From positions 1-64,000 of the forward strand of contig NZ_JAIQCL010000005.1 of the NCBI RefSeq assembly GCF_020023385.1: a DNA stretch of 64,000 nt. The letters run 5' to 3'. This document shows positions 46,785 to 55,142 of the stretch, one piece after another. Source of the DNA: Planococcus circulans (GTDB lineage Bacteria; Bacillota; Bacilli; Bacillales_A; Planococcaceae). Both the position numbers and the translations under genes were made by a program. The notes under the pieces were generated by a model. It ran no database searches, was not told where the DNA came from, and saw nothing but the letters and a program-made list of their open reading frames with translations. Each line of letters opens with the position of its first letter. Positions within the stretch are counted from its first letter, which is position 1.

Positions 46785-47781
46785 CGATCTTCACCCCTTC
46801 CCGGACTTGCCCATCAAACGTCAAATAACTCGGCAATGTATAGGATTGTTTCAAAACCGCAGACTGCAGCGCCTCCTCGAGCCGCTCGCCATCAAGGATT
46901 TCATAGAGGGCACGGTGGCAAGGCTCTGATTGCCCAATGTCCGAAAACATCGGAATGATTTTTTGGGCCGACACCGCAATCAGCGTTTGGGCCATGTCTT
47001 CAAACGACACGCCGAGATCACGCAATCTGTGCAGACAGCCGACCGAATGCCTCGCATGGATGGTCGAAAAGACTAAATGCCCCGTCAAGGCCGCACGAAC
47101 CGCAATTTGGGCTGTTTCAGCGTCTCGTATCTCTCCGATCATGATAATGTCCGGGTCGTGCCGGAGAATCGCTTTTAAGCCTGCAGAATAGCTGAGGCCG
47201 GCTTTCTCGTTCACCTGGATCTGCAGAATGGACTGGTTTTTGCGTTCCACCGGATCCTCAAGAGTGATGATATTCCGGTTCAGCTGTTCCGCACAATGTT
47301 TCAACAACGAATATAAAGTGGTCGATTTTCCGCAACCTGTTGGGCCCGTAAACAAAATAAGTCCCTGGGACGCTTCGGACAATTTTTCCAGCAGGCGCGC
47401 TGAGTCACGGAAAGCTGCCAGTTGATGGATGGATTGTGTGTTAGCGTCGGGCATGATCCGGATGACGATGCTTTCCTTGGTCAATACGGAAGGCAAGGTC
47501 GAAATTCGAAAATAATGGGAGAGCTGATCGATGGGAAGTTGAAATGAACCGGTTTGGGGTTTTCTTCGTTCACTCATGTCTAAAAGGGATAGGTATTTGA
47601 AATAAGCGATCATGCGATCACCCAAGTCAAAGGGGAGTTGTGTTACTTGCCGCAGGTTTTGGAACGAACGGTAAGAAACGGTGTAGCAGGATGGTTCGGG
47701 TTTGATGTGGATGTCTGTCGTGCCATTTTTCGCCGCGTCGTGCAAAAGTTCAACACAGCGGCGTTCGATTATCGATTGCAT
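46738..47781 (-). CDS. comGA: Competence traffic ATPase ComGA
   Basis: Secretion ATPase (GspE/PilB family) that drives assembly of the competence pilus at the membrane. Walker A LFTGPTGCGKSTTLYS, Asp box IITLEDPVERKN, Walker B LRHDPDIIMIGEIRDAETA and His box ALTGHLVFSTIHA are in order. 347 aa from ATG 47781 behind CAGGAGGTGGAT; a longer frame to 47829 was rejected. First gene of comGA-GG; a TATACT -10-like element and a ComK-type box pair lie upstream. Confidence 0.95.
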   Translation of the reverse strand: MQSIIERRCVELLHDAAKNGTTDIHIKPEPSCYTVSYRSFQNLRQVTQLPFDLGDRMIAYFKYLSLLDMSERRKPQTGSFQLPIDQLSHYFRISTLPSVLTKESIVIRIMPDANTQSIHQLAAFRDSARLLEKLSEASQGLILFTGPTGCGKSTTLYSLLKHCAEQLNRNIITLEDPVERKNQSILQIQVNEKAGLSYSAGLKAILRHDPDIIMIGEIRDAETAQIAVRAALTGHLVFSTIHARHSVGCLHRLRDLGVSFEDMAQTLIAVSAQKIIPMFSDIGQSEPCHRALYEILDGERLEEALQSAVLKQSYTLPSYLTFDGQVREGVKIGAIQASYALRQDPSS

Positions 47782-47831
47782 ATCCACCTCCTGTTTCGGT
47801 TTGAACAAAGGCTGCTTCTCTGCTCCCACAT

Positions 47832-47915
47832 AGTATAACCGGCTCTTTTTGAGAAAGGAATATTATTCGCCAAAATAAAAATTTGAACCCCGGATACGCG
47901 CCAAATCTTATTTTT
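47832..47915 (-). promoter_or_regulatory. comGA promoter region with ComK-type box pair
   Basis: On the minus strand TATACT (47832-47837) is a -10 candidate with a poor -35. Upstream, AAATTTTTATTTT (47872-47884) and AAAATAAGATTTG (47902-47914) each match AAAA-N5-TTTT at 7 of 8 positions. They are separated by 17-18 bases, one of the spacings known for ComK-controlled promoters. The rest of the 47782-48025 interval holds no gene that I can support. Confidence 0.6.
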
Positions 47916-48025
47916 GGTGTCCGTTGACTTTGGCTTCTGAAGAATGGATCTGTGCCTTTTTCGCGGAAACGATCTGTCGGCTGCAGCCGTCCACCTGTTT
48001 GTCACAAAGAAAGATGAACTCGCTG

Positions 48026-48055
48026 TTTACACACTCACTCTATTTCCTATATAAT
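48026..48055 (+). promoter_or_regulatory. Sigma-A promoter of the DUF2626 gene
   Basis: TTTACA (48026-48031), 18 bases, TATAAT (48050-48055), about 40 bases before the start codon. Confidence 0.75.
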
Positions 48056-48096
48056 AAATAAGAGATTATTGTGTTGTGGCAAAGGAGGGATTACCC

Positions 48097-48339
48097 ATGA
48101 ATAATATGTTTAAATTAATGGGATGGTGGACTGGTATATTTGCAGTTCTCTTTTATGTAGGCGATATGGTTGAAGTATCATTATTAATGGTCGCTAACAC
48201 CGGATTTTTTGTTCTTCTTGGATTCTTAAATATTTCTGAACGTATGTACTTGTATATTTTTGGCGCCTATCTAACAGTATTTTTCGTAGGCTTCACTTAT
48301 TACTCTACGTTCATCCACGTTCCTGGTGCTGGACATTAA
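48097..48339 (+). CDS. DUF2626 family small membrane protein (YqgY)
   Basis: An 80-residue protein with three hydrophobic segments (about residues 7-22, 27-43 and 52-70), the sequence FKLMGWWTGIFAVLFYVGDM and the C-terminal TYYSTF...VPGAGH that I recognise from YqgY homologues. Function unknown. ATG 48097 is preceded by AAAGGAGGGATTACCC, a strong ribosome site. Own promoter and terminator; divergent from comGA. Confidence 0.85.
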   Translation: MNNMFKLMGWWTGIFAVLFYVGDMVEVSLLMVANTGFFVLLGFLNISERMYLYIFGAYLTVFFVGFTYYSTFIHVPGAGH

Positions 48340-48355
48340 TCAAAATGAAATTAAC

Positions 48356-48397
48356 AAATAAAAGGTCTGTCGGAGAAATCCGACAGACCTTTTATTT
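48356..48397. terminator. Bidirectional terminator between the DUF2626 gene and the metallo-hydrolase gene
   Basis: AAAGGTCTGTCGG and CCGACAGACCTTT form a 13-bp stem with an AGAAAT loop, with A/T tracts on both sides. Confidence 0.95.
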
Positions 48398-48425
48398 GTT
48401 TGCTTCTTGACGGTTAACTAATGGC

Positions 48426-49064
48426 TTAAAAACCGGTAAGGAACGGGTTGCTGTTCATTTCCTGCTGTGGGGTCGTTTCCGGGCCGTGCCCTGGATAGAG
48501 GATCATGTGTTCAGGTAGTGTCAGCAACGAGTCGTGGATGGACTTCAGCAGCTTTTTCTCGGAACCATCTATCAGATCCGTTCGCCCGATGCTTCCGCGG
48601 AACAGCGTATCGCCGACAATGGCGAATCCTTCATTGCCGAATGAAAAGCTTACACTGCCAGGGGAATGCCCAGGAGTATGAAAAATATCCATCTGGAAAG
48701 AACCGATCTGCAGGTGCTTCTCATTTGTCAGCAGGACATCTGCGTCTTTAATCCGGTAATCGGGCAATGCGGCATACTTTCCTGAGCCATTTAAATTAGG
48801 CTTGCCCAGCCAGTCCTTCTCCAGATGGTGCAAATAAACCGGAATCGAATAACGCTCCCTTATCTCATCGACTGCTCCGATATGATCGAAATGGGCATGC
48901 GTCAACAGAATTGCTACAGGCTTCAGGTTCTTCTTTTTCAACAGCGCATGGATTCTGGCACTTTCTTCCCCGGGATCGAAAATCAGGCATTCCTTCTGAT
49001 CGTCCGAGATAATGTAACAGTTGGTCTGGACAGGTCCCAGCTCCAATTGGTCGATTTTCAACAT
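48426..49064 (-). CDS. MBL-fold metallo-hydrolase (YqgX, glyoxalase II-like)
   Basis: Cytoplasmic zinc hydrolase of the metallo-beta-lactamase fold. The metal-binding motif THAHFDHIG (HxHxDH), the third ligand region FHTPGHSPGS, GDTLFRGSIGRTDL and YPGHGPETT are all intact. In Bacillus the homologue is a glyoxalase II-like or thiol-ester hydrolase; the real substrate is uncertain. ATG 49064 is behind AAGGGAGGTGAAGAAG; the longer upstream frame was rejected. 212 aa. Confidence 0.9.
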   Translation of the reverse strand: MLKIDQLELGPVQTNCYIISDDQKECLIFDPGEESARIHALLKKKNLKPVAILLTHAHFDHIGAVDEIRERYSIPVYLHHLEKDWLGKPNLNGSGKYAALPDYRIKDADVLLTNEKHLQIGSFQMDIFHTPGHSPGSVSFSFGNEGFAIVGDTLFRGSIGRTDLIDGSEKKLLKSIHDSLLTLPEHMILYPGHGPETTPQQEMNSNPFLTGF

Positions 49065-49135
49065 CTTCTTCACCTCCCTTCGATTATAACACGCCGCATA
49101 TTGCAGGACTGTCAAGATAATGACACTTTTTGTCC

Positions 49136-49164
49136 TCGACAAAACAGCGGATTATCTTTACAAT
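49136..49164 (+). promoter_or_regulatory. Sigma-A promoter of the DUF2759 gene
   Basis: TCGACA (49136-49141), 17 bases, TACAAT (49159-49164); about 50 bases before the start codon. Confidence 0.7.
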
Positions 49165-49215
49165 ATAAAGAGAACAAAGCGGCACTGGCTGTTTAAGTTG
49201 AAGGGAGTGTCATCG

Positions 49216-49398
49216 ATGAGTTGGATTTTAATGGTTATTTTTGGACTTATTGCAATTCTTGCAGCTGTCGGCACCGTACAAACGCTTAAAAACAAAGAAA
49301 TCCTCGGTTTTCTTTTTAACTTTGGGACGTTTGTAATTTTTGGCGGCTTCACTATTGCTACACTTATCACGCAAGGTTATCCACCAGCACTTCATTAA
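49216..49398 (+). CDS. DUF2759 family small membrane protein (YqgW)
   Basis: A 60-residue protein with two hydrophobic segments (about residues 2-20 and 30-50) joined by KNKEILGFLFN; the pattern is that of the YqgW/DUF2759 family of unknown function. ATG 49216 follows AAGGGAGTGTCATCG. It is transcribed alone from its own promoter and closed by a hairpin terminator. Confidence 0.82.
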   Translation: MSWILMVIFGLIAILAAVGTVQTLKNKEILGFLFNFGTFVIFGGFTIATLITQGYPPALH

Positions 49399-49402
49399 TC
49401 AA

Positions 49403-49438
49403 GAAAAAGCTGATGCCGTCAAACGCATCGGCTTTTTT
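49403..49438 (+). terminator. Intrinsic terminator after the DUF2759 gene
   Basis: AAAGCTGATGC and GCATCGGCTTT arms with a CGTCAAAC loop, then TTTTTT. Confidence 0.85.
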
Positions 49439-49445
49439 CATGCAA

Positions 49446-49484
49446 AAAAAAAAAAAGAGAGGGCGCAATGCGCGCTCTCTTTTT
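49446..49484 (-). terminator. Intrinsic terminator after the LTA synthase gene
   Basis: AGAGAG-GCGC arms around a short AAT loop; on the minus strand a run of at least eleven T residues follows. Confidence 0.9.
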
Positions 49485-51387
49485 ATCGTTCCAGTTCCAC
49501 ATCTGGAATCGTGGTCAACTGGCCATCTTCCTCATCGTAGAAACGCAGCAGGTCTCCATTGATGATCGACTCGGAATATTCAAGTTCTGTAAATGCCTGC
49601 TCTATATACGGCGCACACAGTTCCTGTTCTGTCGGTTCACCGGTTTCTTTGTCATAGCAGACATTTCCCGCATAAACCACTTCATCTGTGACGAATCGAC
49701 CATCGCGGAAAACAACAAATTCCTCATGCTCTTCTGAGAAAAGATCCCCGCCAAACTGAATATCTTTTGACGTATCGATCCCCATCATATTCATGATGGT
49801 CGGACGCATATCAATTTGCCCGCCCACTTCATCGTCGACGTAGCCTTCCCCGTATCCTGGAATATGAACAAAGAAAGGAACTTTCTGCAATTCAGCAGAA
49901 GTGAAATCCGTCACTTCTTCACCCAGATATTGTGTCATGGCTTCGTTATGATTATCGGAAATTCCGTAATGATCGCCATACATGACAATGATCGAGTTTT
50001 CATACAACCCTTTTTCTTTCAGTTCGTCAAAAAGAACTTCTATCGACTCATCCAGATAACGCGATGTCTGGAAATAACGGTTCAATGTTCCTGAATTTGA
50101 ATCGTATTCATCAATCAATTTATCTTCTTCATCCAACGTAAACGGATGATGATTGGTCAATGTCAGCAAACGGCTGTAAAATGGCTGCTGCATCTCAGTC
50201 ATATGTTCGACTGATTGCTCGTGGAAAGGAATATCCTTCATGCCCCAGTTGACGGCTTCGCCTTCACCGACTTCAAAGCTTTCAATATCATAGAATTCAT
50301 CGATGTTCATCGATTCGTACATGATATCGCGGTTCCAGAAGCTCTTTGTGTTGGCGTGCTGGACATTTGTCGAGTAGCCGTTTTCGCCGAGGCTTTCAGC
50401 CATGGAATTGTAGGTATTTCCGCTATGGGTAAAGAACACCGCTCCACCGCTTAACGGATAAAGTGAATTCTCGAGCAAAAACTCCGAATCCGAGGTTTTG
50501 CCCAAGCCTGTTTGGTGATAAAAATTCTCGAAATAGATCGTATCTTCATCTTCTGTCAAAGAATTCAGGAACGGTGTGATCGTCTGTCCGTTCATTTCAC
50601 TGTTGATTGCGAAACTTTGCAGTGATTCCAAGGTGACGACGATCAAGTTTCGGCCTTCCGCTATTCCCTTCATATCTTCCGAAGGTTCTATTTGGTTGGC
50701 CCGCACATAGTTGTTGGCTTCAACAAGCTCAGAGCCATCAGCCAACGCACGCTGTGCCTGTGATTTGGACTGGACATAGATATCATAGAGATGATAATTG
50801 TACATGCCCAAGTTTTTCACCAGCATCTCGCGGTCAAAACTGCGGGTCAGCAATTGTGGACGCTCCGCTTCAGCAAGCCCCAGATTGAAGAACAGGACCG
50901 CAAGTGCCAAAACGTAATAGGTCTTGCGCTGTACGGAAGAAGAAACCACTTTATCCTGTTTTACGTTGATGAATTTGATTGCCAGCAGAATAACCAGTAC
51001 ATCTGAAAAGTAGAAAAGATCCGTCCAGAAGACACTGGCTGCCGCACTCGATCCCAGATCGCCGAAGTTCTCGGTCTGGAACAGGACAGGCAACGTGATG
51101 AAATCACTGAAAAAGCGGTAAAAGGCGACGTTTCCGTATAGCACAATCGATGTAATGACGGCAATCGATACCATATATCGGTTCTTGGCTTTCTCGCTCT
51201 TGAAGAACAGTGATATTCCGTAAATGAATAACAGCATGCTTAAAGGGTTAATGAATAATATGAATTCCTGCAATAAATTCTCAATTGTGATTGAAAAACT
51301 GGTCTTATAAACAATATATGTTTTTAGCCATGTCGTGATGATGGCAATTGCCAGTATGGAATGTTTCGGCCATTCTTTTTTCAACAT
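49483..51387 (-). CDS. LTA synthase family membrane sulfatase-fold enzyme (YqgS-like)
   Basis: Polymerises glycerol phosphate from phosphatidylglycerol for lipoteichoic acid, outside the membrane. Five hydrophobic segments in residues 1-185, then an extracellular sulfatase-type domain from about 225: nucleophilic Thr in FYHQTGLGKTSDSEF, metal-site stretches FWNRDIMYESM and MYGDHYGIS. 634 aa, normal for the family. B. subtilis has four such enzymes, so the exact role (main LtaS, YqgS or primase type) is unresolved; the position next to yqgQ favours YqgS. The glcK gene usually found between yqgQ and yqgS is missing. Confidence 0.92.
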   Translation of the reverse strand: MLKKEWPKHSILAIAIITTWLKTYIVYKTSFSITIENLLQEFILFINPLSMLLFIYGISLFFKSEKAKNRYMVSIAVITSIVLYGNVAFYRFFSDFITLPVLFQTENFGDLGSSAAASVFWTDLFYFSDVLVILLAIKFINVKQDKVVSSSVQRKTYYVLALAVLFFNLGLAEAERPQLLTRSFDREMLVKNLGMYNYHLYDIYVQSKSQAQRALADGSELVEANNYVRANQIEPSEDMKGIAEGRNLIVVTLESLQSFAINSEMNGQTITPFLNSLTEDEDTIYFENFYHQTGLGKTSDSEFLLENSLYPLSGGAVFFTHSGNTYNSMAESLGENGYSTNVQHANTKSFWNRDIMYESMNIDEFYDIESFEVGEGEAVNWGMKDIPFHEQSVEHMTEMQQPFYSRLLTLTNHHPFTLDEEDKLIDEYDSNSGTLNRYFQTSRYLDESIEVLFDELKEKGLYENSIIVMYGDHYGISDNHNEAMTQYLGEEVTDFTSAELQKVPFFVHIPGYGEGYVDDEVGGQIDMRPTIMNMMGIDTSKDIQFGGDLFSEEHEEFVVFRDGRFVTDEVVYAGNVCYDKETGEPTEQELCAPYIEQAFTELEYSESIINGDLLRFYDEEDGQLTTIPDVELER

Positions 51388-51528
51388 CCGCAGACATCCT
51401 CCTAATTCGTTCGAATTCTTTTTAACAATTACATCATAATAGTACAGTATAGAAGAAATTTGCAGTCAAATGAAGTAATTAGCCTTATTCTAGACGAAGA
51501 AAATCGGAGAAAGTTTCGTGGGACGAAT

Positions 51529-51726
51529 TTATTTCTTGTCATATTCCAATTTCTTTTGGCGGAGAATAAGGATTGCAGAAGCGTATTCTTTTGCAGAAAT
51601 AAATTGCAGTCGATACAGCTCCTTGACTTCATCTTCCATCAATTCAAGATCGGCCTTGTAATCAGCTGTATAGATGATTGTGCCATAGCGTTTCAGTAAT
51701 TGCATGACATCGAATAAATTCTTCAT
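51529..51726 (-). CDS. yqgQ: YqgQ family protein
   Basis: A small 65-residue, all-helical, charged protein beginning MKNLFDVMQLLKRYGTIIYTADY, matching the YqgQ (DUF910) family of unknown function. Start codon overlaps the stop of the formyl-THF cyclo-ligase gene by 4 bases, so it is translationally coupled with it. Confidence 0.9.
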   Translation of the reverse strand: MKNLFDVMQLLKRYGTIIYTADYKADLELMEDEVKELYRLQFISAKEYASAILILRQKKLEYDKK

Positions 51727-52298
51727 TCACTCACCGCCTCTGCATTGATAAAGCCGCTTTCCGTATAGATCCCTTGTACCGGCAGATCATGGGCTTCCAC
51801 CGGAATCGACTCCGCTATCTGGCAATCGAAAGCCAAAGAACGTGTGACACCCTGGTAACCTGCCAAAAACCGGTCGTAATAGCCACCGCCAAAGCCGATT
51901 CGATAGCCTTGCTTGGAAAAAACCACACCCGGCACAATCAATAGGTCGATGTCACCCGGTTTTATGTATAAAGTTTTCGCAACAATCGGTTCTTGCAATT
52001 TCATATAGACCACTTCCAATTGATCCCTGTGCTCGATCATCCGAAAATCCATGCCCCGGCTCGCCGGCAGGCATTTCGGTGCGGCTACTTTTTTGCCCGC
52101 AGCCCAGCATTTTTCCATCAAATCGAAAGTATCCACTTCGGGAAATGCGGAAATGGTCATGCCGATGGTTTCCGCTGCCAAAAATGCAGGGTCTTCCATC
52201 AAGCGGCTGATCACTTGTTCCGACTTCTTTTTATATTCTTCTATCGCCATATTGTTTAGTGAAGCCAGCACTTCTTTTCGCTGTGTACTTTTATCCAT
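51723..52298 (-). CDS. 5-formyltetrahydrofolate cyclo-ligase
   Basis: ATP-dependent conversion of 5-formyl-THF to 5,10-methenyl-THF, recycling a stable folate that inhibits PLP-dependent one-carbon enzymes. Characteristic stretches are DLLIVPGVVFSKQGYRIGFGGGYYDRFL (nucleotide/folate loop) in the C-terminal half and a basic N-terminal ATP region. 191 aa, RBS AAAGGAGCGGGTGTTGAT. Follows the rpmG terminator. Confidence 0.93.
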   Translation of the reverse strand: MDKSTQRKEVLASLNNMAIEEYKKKSEQVISRLMEDPAFLAAETIGMTISAFPEVDTFDLMEKCWAAGKKVAAPKCLPASRGMDFRMIEHRDQLEVVYMKLQEPIVAKTLYIKPGDIDLLIVPGVVFSKQGYRIGFGGGYYDRFLAGYQGVTRSLAFDCQIAESIPVEAHDLPVQGIYTESGFINAEAVSE

Positions 52299-52322
52299 AT
52301 CAACACCCGCTCCTTTACAAAG

Positions 52323-52354
52323 AAAAAAGCCAAAACCCTAAAAGGTTTTGGCAA
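52323..52354 (-). terminator. Intrinsic terminator after rpmG
   Basis: GCCAAAACC and GGTTTTGGC arms with a short loop, followed by TTTTTTC on the minus strand. Confidence 0.9.
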
Positions 52355-52362
52355 TCAATGAA

Positions 52363-52512
52363 TTACTTCGTTTCACGGTGTACTGTCATTTTCTTTTCAC
52401 GTGAGCAATATTTTTTCATTTCAAGACGCTCAGGGTTGTTGCGCTTATTTTTAACAGTGCTGTAGTTACGTTCGCTACATTCTGTACAAGCTAAAGTGAT
52501 GTTAACACGCAT
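52363..52512 (-). CDS. rpmG: 50S ribosomal protein L33
   Basis: A 49-residue protein, [18 protein letters not shown] to [11 protein letters not shown], a clear L33. Three cysteines remain of the zinc-type pattern: Cys9 and Cys12 form a CxxC pair, while the second pair is reduced to one Cys (KYCSREKK), so tight zinc binding is doubtful. ATG 52512 is preceded by TTAGGAGGGATACCG. Single gene with an extended -10 promoter and its own terminator. Confidence 0.95.
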   Translation of the reverse strand: MRVNITLACTECSERNYSTVKNKRNNPERLEMKKYCSREKKMTVHRETK

Positions 52513-52575
52513 CGGTATCCCTCCTAATTCTTTCAAAGATCATTTGTAAATAAGCGTGATCTATACGACTTAATT

Positions 52576-52603
52576 ATTATAGCATATTCCGGAATAAAGT
52601 CTA
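52576..52603 (-). promoter_or_regulatory. rpmG promoter with extended -10
   Basis: On the minus strand TAGACT (52598-52603), 16 bases, TATAAT (52576-52581), with TGC directly before the -10 (TGnTATAAT). Confidence 0.75.
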
Positions 52604-52633
52604 CTGTAAAAACCCATTAATTTGAACCTTTCA

Positions 52634-52671
52634 AAATAAAAAGAAGACCGGCAGCTTTTTCGCTCCCGGTA
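52634..52671 (-). terminator. Terminator after phoU
   Basis: ACCGGGAGC and GCTGCCGGT arms around GAAAAA, followed by CTTCTTTTTATTTT on the minus strand. A second small inverted repeat, ATTGTCG/CGACAAT, lies between it and phoU. Confidence 0.75.
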
Positions 52672-52744
52672 CTCATTTATTCTGACATAAATTGTCGATG
52701 ACGCTCCGACAATCCAGGAGGCAAAAACATGGCCTTGCACTTTT

Positions 52745-53404
52745 TTATTTGTTCAGATCATAATGCTGTCCGCGGACCATATAAAACAATTGTTCGGCAA
52801 TGTTGGTCGCATGGTCGGCAGAGCGTTCCATATAACGGCTGATGAATGCCAATTGGGTGATTTGGCTGAGCCTGTCCGGATTTTCTCCTCCCGCACGCAT
52901 CAGTTTGCGGATGACATCCCCATATAACTCGTCTACCTGGTCATCCAGTTCAGCAATTTCCTTTGCTTTCACGACGTCCTCTTCGACAAATGCGTCGATT
53001 ACCTGGCGAAGCATAGCGACAGCAAGTTTCTGCATTTGCTGGATCTGTCCGATCTGCGGCAATAGTTCCTGGTTGCCGATGCGTATAGTCTCTTTTGCGA
53101 TATTGACCGCATAATCTCCCACACGCTCCATATCCGACGCTACTTTTATCGTGACGATCAAACGCCTTAAGTCAGTCGCCACTGGGGATTGCTTGGCGAT
53201 CAACAAAATGACCCGGTCATTGATATACTCTTCCAGCTGATTGATATCTTTATCGTCCTCAATCACTTCCAACGCTGCATCCACATCTTGCGAAATCAAG
53301 GCCTCCATTGATTTATTCAAGGCGTTGACCGCCATGGTGCTCAGTGAAATCAATTCCTCCTGAGCAGAATTCAATTCAAAGTCGAATTTTTCACGTACTG
53401 ACAA
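52745..53404 (-). CDS. phoU: Phosphate signalling accessory protein PhoU
   Basis: Cytoplasmic helical protein that links the Pst transporter to PhoR signalling and limits phosphate uptake. Two PhoU repeats (about residues 10-100 and 115-205), each with the metal-binding E/DxxxD type pattern: RVGDYAVNIA and RSADHATNIAEQLF. 219 aa. Last gene of pstS-C-A-B-phoU. The B. subtilis pst operon has no phoU as I recall, so this layout is closer to other Firmicutes. Confidence 0.95.
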   Translation of the reverse strand: MSVREKFDFELNSAQEELISLSTMAVNALNKSMEALISQDVDAALEVIEDDKDINQLEEYINDRVILLIAKQSPVATDLRRLIVTIKVASDMERVGDYAVNIAKETIRIGNQELLPQIGQIQQMQKLAVAMLRQVIDAFVEEDVVKAKEIAELDDQVDELYGDVIRKLMRAGGENPDRLSQITQLAFISRYMERSADHATNIAEQLFYMVRGQHYDLNK

Positions 53405-53421
53405 AAACTCCGCCTCCTTCT

Positions 53422-54234
53422 TTAGCCGAATCGGCCTGAAATATAGTCTTCCGTCCGCTTATCGGATGGATTTGAAAAAATTGTATCTGTATGGTCAAAC
53501 TCCACCACTTCCCCATTTAAAAAGAATGCGGTCTTATCTGAAATGCGCGCAGCCTGCTGCATATTATGCGTCACGATGATGATGCTGTAATCCTTTTTCA
53601 ACTCCTGGACCAATTCTTCCACTTTCAAGGTTGAGATCGGATCGAGTGCCGAAGTCGGCTCATCCATCAAAATGACATCCGGTTCGATCGCTAATGCGCG
53701 GGCGATACAGATCCGCTGCTGCTGTCCGCCGGAAATGCTGTAGGCATTTTCGTTCAGGCGATCTTTCACTTCATCCCATATAGCAGCTCCCCGCAAACTT
53801 TTTTCGACGATTTCATCAAGGATTTTCTTGTTTTTGATGCCATGGATCCGTGGCCCATATGCCACATTATCATAAATGGATTTTGGAAACGGATTGGGTT
53901 TTTGGAAAACCATGCCGACGCGTGTCCGAAGTTCCTCTACTCCATAATCCTGATCAAAGATATTGCGTCCGCGATACAGGATTTCACCTGAAGTTTTAAC
54001 GGACGTCACCAATTCGACCATTCGGTTCAAGGTCTTGATGTACGTCGACTTTCCACATCCTGAAGGTCCGATGATCGCCGTGACTTCATTTTCCATAATT
54101 TCAAGATCGATATTCTTTAATGCATGGTTGTTGCCATACCAAAGATTGAGCTGCTTGGTTTCATAAACCGCCTTTTTTTGAGGCTGGATTGATGCTGTCT
54201 CTTTTGCTGGTTTCTTTGTAACAATGGTGGTCAT
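53422..54234 (-). CDS. pstB: Phosphate ABC transporter ATP-binding protein PstB
   Basis: ATPase of the high-affinity phosphate importer. Walker [16 protein letters not shown]-loop [12 protein letters not shown], signature [16 protein letters not shown], Walker [14 protein letters not shown] and the switch His VTHNM. 270 aa from ATG 54234 behind GGAAGGGGTTCTGCAA; a longer frame overlaps pstA. Only one pstB copy is present. Confidence 0.96.
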   Translation of the reverse strand: MTTIVTKKPAKETASIQPQKKAVYETKQLNLWYGNNHALKNIDLEIMENEVTAIIGPSGCGKSTYIKTLNRMVELVTSVKTSGEILYRGRNIFDQDYGVEELRTRVGMVFQKPNPFPKSIYDNVAYGPRIHGIKNKKILDEIVEKSLRGAAIWDEVKDRLNENAYSISGGQQQRICIARALAIEPDVILMDEPTSALDPISTLKVEELVQELKKDYSIIIVTHNMQQAARISDKTAFFLNGEVVEFDHTDTIFSNPSDKRTEDYISGRFG

Positions 54235-54262
54235 TTGCAGAACCCCTTCCACATAATTTGCG

Positions 54263-55141
54263 TTAATAACGTTTGTCGAATTTGTTGCGGATGATAACGG
54301 CAATGGAATTCATGAACAGCAATACAGCCATCAAAACGATGATTCCGGCTGCTGCCACCGCTTGGAATTCCTGCTGAGGGCGGCTTGCCCAGTCATAGAT
54401 CTGCATCGGCAGCGCCGTGAAGGTGTCCATGACACCGGACGGCAAAAACTGGATGATGACTGGCACCCCGATGACGATTAACGGTGCCGTTTCTCCGATG
54501 GCGCGCGACAGTGCCAGGATGCTGCCGGTCAGAATTCCCGGAATAGCTGCTGGCAGTATGATTTTCAAAATGGTCTGCCATTTAGTGGCACCCATACCGT
54601 AGGATGCGTCACGCAATTCACCCGGAACTGCGCGGATCGCTTCCTGTGAAGCAACAATAATAACAGGGAGAATCAATAAACTCATTGTAAATCCTGCAGC
54701 TAAAATACTGTTTCCCAGTGCCATAGCACGAACAAATATAGTCAGTCCAAGCAATCCGAAAACGACTGATGGGACGCCTGCCAGATTGGAAATGTTCATT
54801 CGGATAAAGTTTGTAATGCGGTTTTGCTTTGCGTATTCTTCCAAGTAGATTGCTGATCCGACTCCCAGGATGATTGAAGTCGGTGCGACAACCATCATTA
54901 GCCATAAAGAGCCAACCAATGCGGCTTTGATTCCTGCCTGGTCCGGGAAGCGAGAAGCGAAATTAGTCAAGAAATCAATCGATAGATTTCCCGCTCCTTG
55001 CGTAACAATGCGGAAAAGCAAAATGACTAATGCCAATAAAGCCAATAAGGTTGCTGCAAGGAAAATGTATTTGAAGATGGCATTGGCAATCAATCTGCCA
55101 TTCATTCGTTTGACTACTGTTTGCTGTTCGATGTATCTCAT
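54263..55141 (-). CDS. pstA: Phosphate ABC transporter permease PstA
   Basis: Membrane permease subunit with six predicted helices across residues 20-285. The EAA-loop that contacts PstB is visible as [37 protein letters not shown]. 292 aa from ATG 55141 behind AGGGAGGAATATTGAT. It abuts the pstC stop with a single base between. Confidence 0.95.
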   Translation of the reverse strand: MRYIEQQTVVKRMNGRLIANAIFKYIFLAATLLALLALVILLFRIVTQGAGNLSIDFLTNFASRFPDQAGIKAALVGSLWLMMVVAPTSIILGVGSAIYLEEYAKQNRITNFIRMNISNLAGVPSVVFGLLGLTIFVRAMALGNSILAAGFTMSLLILPVIIVASQEAIRAVPGELRDASYGMGATKWQTILKIILPAAIPGILTGSILALSRAIGETAPLIVIGVPVIIQFLPSGVMDTFTALPMQIYDWASRPQQEFQAVAAAGIIVLMAVLLFMNSIAVIIRNKFDKRY

Positions 55142-55142
55142 A

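Noticed and set aside
47769..48005. 78-residue minus-strand frame upstream of comGA
   Set aside because: Overlaps the ComK-type boxes and the comGA ribosome site; basic, low-complexity product.
52720..52850. Plus-strand AGGAGG followed by ATG near 52732
   Set aside because: The frame is only about 37 codons and antisense to phoU.
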